Positions 1 through 5,584 of a stretch of DNA of 5,584 bases are shown here, piece by piece; the stretch's first letter is position 1; every line of letters begins with the position of its first letter. The stretch is from an uncultured Acetatifactor sp. Its GTDB lineage: Bacteria > Bacillota > Clostridia > Lachnospirales > Lachnospiraceae. The stretch is from contig CANRZC010000174.1 in the NCBI GenBank assembly GCA_947644185.1, positions 1 through 5,584 on the forward strand, in the 5' to 3' direction. Under the pieces are notes generated by a model. It saw only the letters and a list, made by a program, of their open reading frames with translations. It was not told the DNA's origin and did no database searches. The position numbers and the translations under genes were made by a program.

Positions 1-137
1 CGCTCTCCTTCCCGGATAGGCCTTGTGGTATAGGGTACTATTTTCTGAAGCTTTAGATCCCTGTCTGAAAGTAAGTGCTTATAGATAGTATCCTTTCCGG
101 TACTGCTCTTTCCCATCAGGCACAAAATCTTTCCCAT
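1..137 (-). CDS. Guanylate kinase-like P-loop kinase, N-terminal fragment
   Basis: The first 45 codons of a gene that runs off the left edge. The start is the ATG at 135-137, 3 nt after the pyk stop, with a GAGG Shine-Dalgarno at 149-152 inside the pyk 3' end, so translation is probably coupled to pyk. The translation begins MGKILCLMGKSSTGKDT: a hydrophobic strand then a Walker A loop (residues 9-17, G-K-S-S-T-G-K-D-T). Around residues 34-44 comes IVPYTTRPIREGE, which matches the guanylate kinase segment TTRxxRxGE that contacts the GMP phosphate. Family knowledge: guanylate kinase converts GMP and ATP to GDP and ADP in the cytosol. The P-loop differs from the usual G-P-S-G-A-G-K-G/S-T form, so this may be a divergent paralog rather than the housekeeping Gmk. 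Family assignment is fairly secure; NMP specificity cannot be judged because the rest of the protein is missing. Confidence 0.85.
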   Translation of the reverse strand, partial: MGKILCLMGKSSTGKDTIYKHLLSDRDLKLQKIVPYTTRPIREGE

Positions 138-140
138 GGC

Positions 141-1556
141 TTATCTAACCTCAACTACATGGATCATATTCGTGGTGCCAGCCATTCCTAGTGGCACTCC
201 CGCGGTCAGCACCACAATATCACCTGTCTTCACATAGCCAGCCTTTTTTGCCTCTTCCACTGCATTGCCAAACAAGGTCTCGGCATTTTTCTCCTCTTGA
301 ATCATCAGAGGGCTCACCCCCCACAAAAGGTTCAACTGTCTGCAAACCTTCTCCTGGACTGTACAGCCTATGATGTGGTTTTGGGGCTTAAATCTTGAGA
401 TTGCCTCCGCGGTAAAGCCAGACATTGTGACAGTAATTATGGCCGCTGCCTGCAAATCCATTGCCGCCGTGCATGTGGCATAAGCCAGTGCTGTAGTAAT
501 ATCTGCCCCCTGCCTGTGATCATCTCTCCGCATCCTAGTACCATAGTCAATATCTTTTTCGGCACATTCCGCGATTTTCGCCATGGTTTTTACCGCTTCC
601 ACCGGATATTTTCCAGCCGCACTCTCGCCAGAGAGCATGATTGCTGTGGTCCCATCATAAATCGCATTGGCAATGTCCGTGGTCTCTGCCCTGGTTGGCC
701 TAGGATTCTTGATCATGGACTCCAGCATCTGGGTAGCTGTGATCACATGCTTTCCTTGATCGTTGGCCAGCTTGATCATCTTTTTCTGCAGGATGGGGAC
801 CTCCTCAAAGGGAATTTCCACCCCCATATCTCCCCTTGCCACCATAATACCATCTGATACGCTGAGGATTTCCTCCAAATTCTGTATGCCCTGCATGTTC
901 TCGATTTTGGCTATGATTTTCATGTTGCAATCATGCTCTTCCAAAATCTTTCGCACTTCCAGAATGTCCTCTTTGCATCTCACAAAAGAGGCTGCCAAAA
1001 TATCATAGCCCATCTCTATACCAAACAGGATATCCTCTCTGTCCACATCGCTGATATAAGGCATGGACAGCACTGCCCCCGGCACATTGACGCCCTTATG
1101 ATTGGACACAAAGCCACCGTTAATCACCCGGCAGATAATCTCCTCACCCTGGATCTCCTCCACTGTCATCTCGATTAAGCCATCGTCTATGAGAATCGTG
1201 GTACCCTGATGGATATCATTTTTCAGATTTTTATAGGAGATAGCTGCCCGCTGGTCTGTGCCCAGAATCTCTTCTGTAGTCAGCACAAACTGCTGTCCGC
1301 TCACCAGCTGGACCCTGCCTCCCTCAAAATCCCGCAAGCGAATTTCCGGTCCCTTGGTGTCTAGCATAGTGGCCACTGGAAGCCCCAGCTCTTCCCTGGC
1401 CTGGAGCACCTTTCTAAGCTTCTCCCGCTGCTCCTGATGATTGCCATGGGAAAAGTTAAATCTGGCTACATTCATCCCGGCTAGCATCAGCTCCCGCAAA
1501 CGCTCCACGCTATCGCTGGCTGGCCCGATGGTACAAATAATTTTTGTTCTTCTCAT
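141..1556 (-). CDS. pyk: Pyruvate kinase
   Basis: Catalyses phosphoenolpyruvate + ADP to pyruvate + ATP, the last ATP-forming step of glycolysis, in the cytosol, usually as a tetramer. The 471 residues are the normal length for the short form, without the extra C-terminal PEP-utiliser-like domain of Bacillus enzymes. N-terminal barrel motifs are IICTIGPAS (6-14) and NVARFNFSHG (29-38, with R32, N34 and S36 for nucleotide and K+ binding). The B domain lies at about 70-165. DTKGPEIR (66-73) has Glu71, the residue that marks K+-dependent enzymes. IIAKIENMQG (214-223) carries catalytic Lys217 and metal ligand Glu219, ARGDMGVEIP (240-249) has metal ligand Asp243, and ITATQMLESM (272-281) follows. 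The C-terminal alpha/beta domain is about 355-470. The ATG at 1554-1556 is supported by GGAGGA at 1564-1569 with 7-nt spacing. There is no adjacent pfkA on the upstream side, which is unusual for a Firmicutes pyk. It is probably cotranscribed with the decarboxylase upstream and certainly abuts the kinase downstream. Confidence 0.98.
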   Translation of the reverse strand: MRRTKIICTIGPASDSVERLRELMLAGMNVARFNFSHGNHQEQREKLRKVLQAREELGLPVATMLDTKGPEIRLRDFEGGRVQLVSGQQFVLTTEEILGTDQRAAISYKNLKNDIHQGTTILIDDGLIEMTVEEIQGEEIICRVINGGFVSNHKGVNVPGAVLSMPYISDVDREDILFGIEMGYDILAASFVRCKEDILEVRKILEEHDCNMKIIAKIENMQGIQNLEEILSVSDGIMVARGDMGVEIPFEEVPILQKKMIKLANDQGKHVITATQMLESMIKNPRPTRAETTDIANAIYDGTTAIMLSGESAAGKYPVEAVKTMAKIAECAEKDIDYGTRMRRDDHRQGADITTALAYATCTAAMDLQAAAIITVTMSGFTAEAISRFKPQNHIIGCTVQEKVCRQLNLLWGVSPLMIQEEKNAETLFGNAVEEAKKAGYVKTGDIVVLTAGVPLGMAGTTNMIHVVEVR

Positions 1557-1571
1557 CTCTAAATCCTCCGC

Positions 1572-1598
1572 TTTCCTGTTGGTAGATTATTTCCTGTT
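1572..1598. repeat. 9-bp direct repeat in the pyk leader
   Basis: The 72-nt gap between the decarboxylase stop and the pyk start contains tttcctgtt twice (1572-1580 and 1590-1598), read as AACAGGAAA on the coding strand, 18 bp apart. The downstream copy lies just before the GGAGGA ribosome binding site. I see no convincing -35/-10 pair and no terminator in this gap. The repeat could be a regulator site or chance. Confidence 0.35.
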
Positions 1599-1628
1599 CT
1601 ACATGGCAGAAGTGCCCACAGCTTACAT

Positions 1629-3140
1629 CTATGCCAAATCATGTCCTTGATCTTGCTCACAAATCACTGGGACAGATAAGCCTTTCCCCTCTGACACCTG
1701 TACCCCCTGCACCGTAAGCCCCTGGGCTATTGCCTCCAAAATCCTTCTATATACCGCCTCTGTCATCCGCTCGCCTGGCACCAATATAGGTATGCCAGGT
1801 GGATACAGATTGATAAATTCCCCCATAAGTCTGCCCATGCTTTCCCCAAGCTCCACTACCTCTGTGAGCATATCCCATGCCACCCCAAGGGAGATTCCAT
1901 CCACCTGTCCCCAGTCTAAGGCTTTTGCATCTGACCATTTGCCATCAAGCACATCTGTGCCTGCCCTGCCTAGCTTCTCTGTCCCATGCCCCCTTGTACC
2001 TGCTGTGCCCAATTTGCCAGCCTGGGTCTCCAGCCAGCGGTCAATAGACAGTAATGCCTCTGTCATTCGCCCATAGGCCTGTTCCTCATCATTTATGGTA
2101 AACATAGCCAGCACATAGCTTGTAGATGCCATCTCCAGCTGCAAATGATATTCCTGCAGCAGTATATCATATAGCTGCTTTCCGGTAATTCCCGTCCCTT
2201 TTACTGAGATCAGCAGCTTTCCTATATCCTGCCTTCCCTGGAAATCTGTCAGAAACCGCAAGTGCTTGCATACCCCCAGTTCCTTCAGCATGGCCTCATA
2301 GCGCTGCCGAAACCGTGCAAACAGCATCTGCCCCTGCAACCCTACGAATTGCAGCGCATTGTCAATGCCCATCAGCAATAGATAGGATGGACTGCTGGAC
2401 TGGTAAATCCGCAAAAAACGTTTCAGAAGCCCTCTGTGGATCCTGTTTCCATTTACATGGAGCAATGCTGTCTGGGTCAAGGCTGGAAGCGTCTTGTGCA
2501 CACTGTGGATCACCAGGTCAGCCCCCAGCTGGCAGCTATTCTTTGGAAAGCCTTCCCCTAGTCCCAAATGGGCTCCATGGGCCTCATCCACAATCAGGGG
2601 AATCCCTTTTTCATGGACAATCTCTGCTATGGCCCCAATATCTGATATCCTGCCCTCATAGGTGGGAGACACTATAAGAACCGCTTTGATATCCGGCTCT
2701 CTCTCTAGGGCACAACGAACCTGACAAGGCTCTACCACATCATAAATATCATATTCCTCCCGGTAAGTCGGATATAGATAGGTGATCCGCAGCCCCCGCA
2801 GGTAGGCTGCATGGTAGGCTGATTTGTGGCAGTTGCGGGCCATGAGAATATGCCCGCCCCCAGGCAGCGCACAACTGACTGCGCTTAATATGCCGCAGGT
2901 ACTTCCGTTCACCAGATAAAAGCTTTCCTCCGCCCCATAGAGCCTGGCCGCTTCCTGCTGGAGACTGGAAAGGATATCCTCCGGCTGATGCAGATTGTCA
3001 AATCCGTCTATCTCTGTAATATCTAGTTTACACAATTCTTCAGGAAGCATTCCAAAGCACCGGCGCTTATGCCCCGGCATATGGTAGGGATAACAATCAC
3101 TTTCTGCATGTTTCCATAGCTTTTCAAACAAATGCTCCAC
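1629..3140 (-). CDS. PLP-dependent Orn/Lys/Arg decarboxylase family protein
   Basis: A fold-type I PLP enzyme of the Gram-positive SpeA/CadA/YaaO type, which decarboxylates a basic amino acid to a polyamine or diamine in the cytosol. At 503 residues it lacks the N-terminal wing domain of E. coli CadA/AdiA-type enzymes. The family signature YHMPGHKR is at 19-26, and NGSTCG (78-83) is the cofactor phosphate region. DEAHGAH (185-191) has Asp185 for the pyridine nitrogen, and SVHKTLPALTQTA (213-225) has Lys216 as the Schiff-base lysine. The C-terminal domain shows LYPPGIPILVPGE (445-457). Between the two domains is a Gly/Thr-rich insertion (about 375-400) with an internal duplication. The start is a GTG (3138-3140), chosen because the next upstream codons contain no ATG/GTG/TTG in a better position and EHLFEKL fits the usual family N-terminus. 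The gene begins 5 nt after the HD-protein stop. Substrate (lysine, arginine or ornithine) cannot be decided from sequence alone. Confidence 0.93.
   Translation of the reverse strand: MEHLFEKLWKHAESDCYPYHMPGHKRRCFGMLPEELCKLDITEIDGFDNLHQPEDILSSLQQEAARLYGAEESFYLVNGSTCGILSAVSCALPGGGHILMARNCHKSAYHAAYLRGLRITYLYPTYREEYDIYDVVEPCQVRCALEREPDIKAVLIVSPTYEGRISDIGAIAEIVHEKGIPLIVDEAHGAHLGLGEGFPKNSCQLGADLVIHSVHKTLPALTQTALLHVNGNRIHRGLLKRFLRIYQSSSPSYLLLMGIDNALQFVGLQGQMLFARFRQRYEAMLKELGVCKHLRFLTDFQGRQDIGKLLISVKGTGITGKQLYDILLQEYHLQLEMASTSYVLAMFTINDEEQAYGRMTEALLSIDRWLETQAGKLGTAGTRGHGTEKLGRAGTDVLDGKWSDAKALDWGQVDGISLGVAWDMLTEVVELGESMGRLMGEFINLYPPGIPILVPGERMTEAVYRRILEAIAQGLTVQGVQVSEGKGLSVPVICEQDQGHDLA
1956..2015 (-). 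repeat. Low-complexity tandem duplication inside the decarboxylase
   Basis: Residues 376-382 (KLGTAGT, 1995-2015) and 389-395 (KLGRAGT, 1956-1976) are 13 residues apart, and their codons agree at 15 of 21 bases. The stretch is rich in Gly, Thr and Arg and lies between the PLP domain and the C-terminal domain, where homologues usually have a short linker. The reading frame is kept. It looks like a decayed tandem duplication that lengthened a surface loop. Confidence 0.6.
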
Positions 3141-3145
3141 TTCGT

Positions 3146-3706
3146 TTAACTGTTCCTCAATTTCACATGGACCACGCCATGTCCTCTATAAATGTATAAT
3201 GTCTCTAACAGAGAACACCATTTGTCAGCGGCTGTGACAATCCACGCTTCCCTACAGCTGGGCGGTACCATTGTCAGCGGCCACATATGCCGCTTTATGA
3301 TATTTTTCTCCCGGCTGGTCAACGGATACTCTTTTAGCGCATTCTGCAAAGCTGTCCCCGGGTGATAAAAGCCATGGAGCCTATGGGGACATTCCGCATC
3401 GGGTACATGCCAATCATAGAGAAAATAATCATGGAGCAGCGCCCCTCTGATCAATTCTCTCCTGCTGCAGGAGATATGCAGATATTCACTTAGGGCAATA
3501 CTGCACCTGGCCACACGCAGCACATGTGCGTTCACTGTCACATCCCCATGCTGGATATATTCTTTCATCCGATTGAAATTGTGAGACTGCAAAATGTCAG
3601 GAGCCATTTCCCTGATCTGTCTCTCTTCCTGCCGGAATCTCTCCAATTTTTTCTGCCACTTTCTTGCTTGTCTTTCTGTGCGTCTTTTTGATATTCTCTT
3701 TTTCAT
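3146..3706 (-). CDS. HD-domain metal-dependent phosphohydrolase, substrate unknown
   Basis: A 186-residue cytosolic protein. Residues 1-35 are a very basic, probably helical extension with many Lys, Arg and Gln. The HD domain follows: His61 (HVLRVAR), His92-Asp93 (ALLHDY), His115 (YHPGTAL), His140 (IIKRHMWPLT) and Asp161 (TAADKWCSLLE). This H-HD-H-H-D order is that of HD proteins with a two-metal centre such as YqeK, a diadenosine tetraphosphatase; other HD proteins act on nucleotides or cyclic dinucleotides. The resemblance is in ligand order only, so no substrate is assigned. The start is the ATG at 3704-3706; its ribosome binding site is weak (AGGT about 5 nt upstream), and a later ATG at residue 34 would remove the basic tail. 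The gene lies 24 nt after the transpeptidase stop without a terminator, and its 3' end carries the ribosome binding site of the decarboxylase. Confidence 0.85.
   Translation of the reverse strand: MKKRISKRRTERQARKWQKKLERFRQEERQIREMAPDILQSHNFNRMKEYIQHGDVTVNAHVLRVARCSIALSEYLHISCSRRELIRGALLHDYFLYDWHVPDAECPHRLHGFYHPGTALQNALKEYPLTSREKNIIKRHMWPLTMVPPSCREAWIVTAADKWCSLLETLYIYRGHGVVHVKLRNS
3153..3158 (-). promoter_or_regulatory. Ribosome binding site of the decarboxylase within the HD gene 3' end
   Basis: GAGGAA on the coding strand overlaps the last codons of the HD gene and its stop at 3146-3148. It lies 12 nt before the GTG start, a longer spacing than usual, which together with the GTG suggests that translation depends on ribosomes finishing the HD gene. 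Confidence 0.6.
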
Positions 3707-3730
3707 ACTACCTACACTTCTTTTACTGCA

Positions 3731-5410
3731 CTATGCTGCGGGCACCTGTCCTTCTGGATTTGCCTGACCTTCCGGTGGCACCTGCCCCTCTGGATTTGCC
3801 TGGCCCTCCACGGGCACCTGTCCCTCTGGATTTGCCTGGCCTTCCGTGGGCACCTGTCCCGCTTCACCCTCTGTGGGCGGTTCCGGAGGCGGACCTATGT
3901 AGGGGATTCCTTCAGGATAATAGCACACCACCGGAAATCCCTCCGACACATACTGATATATCTTTTCTGCCGCACTGGGTGGCAGATTAATGCATCCATG
4001 GGATCCATTGGTGATAAAGATTTTGCCGCCAAAAGCACCTCTCCAGTTGGCATCATGCATCCCATAATTTCCATAAAAAGGCATCCAGTATTTCACCGGC
4101 GTGCGATAAGTCTCTCCTCGAAGTACAGCATCTGTGGTCTTGTACAGTAGGCCAAAAACCCCCTCCGGCGTGACACAGTCCCGGGAAGAAACCATTGTAC
4201 CAGATACAAAGTCTGTCTCCAGCACCAAATTCCCATCCTGGTATAAATACAGATGCTGGCCGCTTAAATCTGCCTCCACATAGGAATCCCCTATGTCGTT
4301 GCTGCCCTTCTGCCCTGCTCTGATGCTATATAGCGGTTCCTTTTCGATACTGCTTCCCTGACGTATCAGCTTTATAAGCTCCTTGGTCTCCCCTTCCACG
4401 TCTGTTTTCCACCCATAGTTCCTTCCAGGCAATGTTATCTCATACCCATGGGAGGTCATAAAGTTTTTCTTCCTGCCATAAGTATCATAGGCTTTGGCCT
4501 GTTCCTTTACAAAAGCTCCTACAGCCTCCTCATTCAGCACCACATTTCCATCTTCCTCAATGGTAACCCAGTCCTTCAGTATCTCATTGTCCAATACAAC
4601 TTCTGTGCCATTCCAGTCATAAATAATTTTGGTGCCAAGCCATTTATTGGCATTGTTCACGATGCGGTTCAATTTTCTGTCGTCACTTTTGATGGAAGCC
4701 TCCTTGTAACATTTCTGCTCCTCCAAGTCCACCGATGCCGCCTGGCTTGCAACCGCCTCCACGATAAAGGAGAGGGCTTTGTCTACATCAAGCTCTGTCC
4801 CCATAGTCTCAGGAATTACTTCATAGCCTCCCTTTTCTTCTAAATACTCACTGAGGTGGGCATCCTGTGCTATCTGCATATTCTTTCGCTTGCAGGCATC
4901 CCAGGATTTCACTGTGCTTTCCAGCAATTTCTCATCAAAATTAATATCTTGCTCCAGAGAATAGATGTACTGTCTATCCCAATAGGCCTCTATCCACATG
5001 AATTCATCCTGTTGCTGCAACAGGGCCTCTACAGCTTCTCCAGTGCCCACATATTTTAGCGCAATATCATCTGGCTCAAGCACCCCCAGAATCACATCAG
5101 ACTCACCTGTCCTGTAATCTCGCCCAACCACTGCCAACGCGTATCCGTCAATGCGAGCTTCCAATGCATCTATAACTGCTGTAACCTCCATATTGCTACA
5201 GTCCATACCATTGATATTCGTATTCGGGAAAAAATGAGTTTGGTAGTAAACTATTTCCCTGTAATATAGATATGCCGCCACGGCCAATGTTGCTACCAAT
5301 ATCAGAAGAAGTGCAATCAGAATATACTTTTTCTTTGACTTCGGCTTTTTCTCTTTTGTCTCCGAACTCCTTTCCGTTTCTGTCATTTCCCCAGCCAGTT
5401 TCTCTTTCAT
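3731..5410 (-). CDS. Membrane-anchored L,D-transpeptidase (YkuD) with peptidoglycan-binding domains
   Basis: Forms or exchanges 3-3 peptide cross-links in peptidoglycan, acting outside the membrane. The 559 residues read as follows. A short, highly charged cytoplasmic tail (1-28) is followed by one membrane helix (about 29-50), with no lipobox or cleavage site evident. Next is a long extracytoplasmic region (about 58-370) that resembles two PG_binding_4-type modules; FFPNTNINGMD (60-70) and ITLPGRNYGW (325-334) are typical. The YkuD catalytic domain is about 375-498, with MHDANWR (451-457, His452) and NGSHGCINLP (468-477). Cys473 is the nucleophile and His471 its partner. A Pro/Glu/Gln/Gly-rich tail (505-559) contains three 12-residue repeats. 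The ATG at 5408-5410 has GGGAG at 5418-5422 with 7-nt spacing. It is the first gene after a terminator and promoter, so it probably heads the operon. Family assignment is strong; the physiological cross-link is inferred. Confidence 0.95.
   Translation of the reverse strand: MKEKLAGEMTETERSSETKEKKPKSKKKYILIALLLILVATLAVAAYLYYREIVYYQTHFFPNTNINGMDCSNMEVTAVIDALEARIDGYALAVVGRDYRTGESDVILGVLEPDDIALKYVGTGEAVEALLQQQDEFMWIEAYWDRQYIYSLEQDINFDEKLLESTVKSWDACKRKNMQIAQDAHLSEYLEEKGGYEVIPETMGTELDVDKALSFIVEAVASQAASVDLEEQKCYKEASIKSDDRKLNRIVNNANKWLGTKIIYDWNGTEVVLDNEILKDWVTIEEDGNVVLNEEAVGAFVKEQAKAYDTYGRKKNFMTSHGYEITLPGRNYGWKTDVEGETKELIKLIRQGSSIEKEPLYSIRAGQKGSNDIGDSYVEADLSGQHLYLYQDGNLVLETDFVSGTMVSSRDCVTPEGVFGLLYKTTDAVLRGETYRTPVKYWMPFYGNYGMHDANWRGAFGGKIFITNGSHGCINLPPSAAEKIYQYVSEGFPVVCYYPEGIPYIGPPPEPPTEGEAGQVPTEGQANPEGQVPVEGQANPEGQVPPEGQANPEGQVPAA
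3741..3860 (-). repeat. 36-bp in-frame tandem repeat, 3.3 copies, in the transpeptidase C-terminus
   Basis: Units at 3741-3776, 3777-3812 and 3813-3848, with a partial unit at 3849-3860. Each encodes QVPxEGQANPEG or a shifted form, where x is T, V or P. The units are nearly identical in DNA, with differences mostly at third positions and at the variable codon. The period is a multiple of three, so gain or loss of units changes tail length without breaking the frame. The encoded tail is acidic and proline-rich, suited to a flexible segment in the wall. Confidence 0.95.
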
Positions 5411-5425
5411 GATCTTTCTCCCTAA

Positions 5426-5441
5426 ATGAATGATTATTCAT
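5426..5441. repeat. 16-bp inverted repeat in the transpeptidase leader
   Basis: atgaat-gatt-attcat has perfect 6-bp arms around a 4-bp centre. It lies between the predicted transcription start (about 5450) and the GGGAG ribosome binding site (5418-5422). It could be an operator for a dimeric repressor; as an RNA hairpin it would be weak because all but one pair per arm are A-T. Confidence 0.4.
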
Positions 5442-5456
5442 ACATACATTTCTTTT

Positions 5457-5465
5457 ATTATAGCA
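5457..5465 (-). promoter_or_regulatory. Extended -10 promoter for the transpeptidase operon
   Basis: The coding strand reads TGCTATAAT: a consensus TATAAT (5457-5462) with the TGn extension (5463-5465). No good -35 hexamer is seen 16-18 bp upstream, where the sequence is the T-run of the tRNA terminator, but extended -10 promoters tolerate this. The predicted start is near 5450, giving a leader of about 40 nt. It is the only convincing promoter in the window. Confidence 0.75.
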
Positions 5466-5476
5466 TATATTATCAC

Positions 5477-5523
5477 AAAAAAATAGCATCAAAAGGCTGA
5501 AAATATGCCCTTCCATGCTATTT
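5477..5523 (-). terminator. Rho-independent terminator of the tRNA transcript
   Basis: On the minus strand AAATAGCAT (5515-5523) pairs perfectly with ATGCTATTT (5481-5489). An inner stem AAGGGC/GCCTTT continues after one mismatch and a G-U pair, and a run of seven T residues (5477-5483) follows. It sits 13 nt after the tRNA 3' end and just ahead of the transpeptidase promoter, so it separates the tRNA unit from the protein operon. Confidence 0.85.
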
Positions 5524-5536
5524 ATCCACCAAAAAA

Positions 5537-5584
5537 TGCCCAGAACCGGAATCGAACCAGTGACACGAGGATTTTCAGTCCTCT
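5537..5584 (-). tRNA. tRNA-Phe (GAA), 3' part
   Basis: The 5' half is beyond the right edge. Present are the anticodon arm with perfect stem GAGGA/TCCTC (5579-5583 with 5567-5571), loop CTGAAAA with anticodon GAA (5574-5576), variable loop GTGTC, T arm ACTGG-TTCGATT-CCGGT (5545-5561), the 3' acceptor strand TCTGGGC (5538-5544) and discriminator A (5537). CCA is not encoded; the next bases are a T-run, so CCA must be added by the nucleotidyltransferase. The GAA anticodon and overall sequence agree with bacterial tRNA-Phe. Confidence 0.96.

Noticed and set aside
516..857. Plus-strand open frame of 113 codons
   Set aside because: Antisense shadow of the conserved pyruvate kinase barrel.
1605..1616. 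Small inverted repeat ggca-gaag-tgcc between the decarboxylase and pyk
   Set aside because: Only 4 bp of stem and no T-run on either strand, so it is not a terminator.
1747..1938. Minus-strand open frame of 63 codons within the decarboxylase gene
   Set aside because: Out-of-frame shadow of the decarboxylase C-terminal domain with no start signal.
2315..2677. Plus-strand open frame of 120 codons
   Set aside because: Antisense shadow of the decarboxylase catalytic domain; composition is not protein-like.
3741..3860. A 36-bp period resembling a CRISPR repeat length
   Set aside because: The units are directly adjacent with no spacers and lie in frame inside a coding sequence.
3664..3990. Plus-strand open frame rich in Leu, Asp and Pro opposite the transpeptidase tail
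   Set aside because: Its repeats are only the reverse complement of the 36-bp repeat, there is no ribosome binding site, and the minus-strand gene is clearly real.
4448..4843. Plus-strand open frame of 131 codons
   Set aside because: Antisense to the transpeptidase, with no Shine-Dalgarno or recognisable domain.
5196..5516. Minus-strand open frame of 106 codons overlapping the transpeptidase start
   Set aside because: It would begin inside the tRNA terminator stem, run through the promoter and leader, and lacks a ribosome binding site; it then overlaps the real gene in another frame.

Overview
The window looks like chromosomal DNA from a Gram-positive anaerobe of the Clostridia, most likely Lachnospiraceae (Clostridium cluster XIVa). 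The grounds are a base composition near 50% G+C, strong GGAGG-type ribosome binding sites, a short Gram-positive-type Orn/Lys/Arg decarboxylase, and a clostridial membrane-anchored L,D-transpeptidase. The assignment is inferred from family resemblance; no 16S or other marker is present.

All recognisable genes lie on the minus strand, so the transcription order runs from high to low coordinates. At the right edge is the 3' part of a tRNA-Phe (GAA) gene without an encoded CCA (5537-5584), followed by a rho-independent terminator (5477-5523). Directly after it comes an extended -10 promoter (5457-5465) and a short leader with a 16-bp inverted repeat. This starts a run of five genes: a YkuD L,D-transpeptidase with a 12-residue C-terminal repeat (3731-5410), an HD-domain metal-dependent phosphohydrolase (3146-3706), a PLP-dependent Orn/Lys/Arg decarboxylase with a GTG start (1629-3140), pyruvate kinase (141-1556), and the first 45 codons of a guanylate kinase-like P-loop kinase (1-137).

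The gaps between these genes are 24, 5, 72 and 3 nt, and none contains a terminator. A single transcript is therefore plausible, with translational coupling at the HD-decarboxylase and pyk-kinase junctions. The genes do not form one obvious pathway: they cover cell-wall cross-linking, nucleotide hydrolysis, amino-acid decarboxylation, the last step of glycolysis and nucleotide monophosphate phosphorylation. The decarboxylase and NMP-kinase-like gene recall the yaaO-tmk neighbourhood of Bacillus subtilis, here with pyk between them.

I see no mobile element, CRISPR array, defence system or phage gene. The window is largely housekeeping. The points worth a second look are the in-frame 36-nt repeat in the transpeptidase, a low-complexity insertion in the decarboxylase, the uncharacterised HD protein with a YqeK-like ligand order, and the unusual setting of pyk and the guanylate kinase-like gene.
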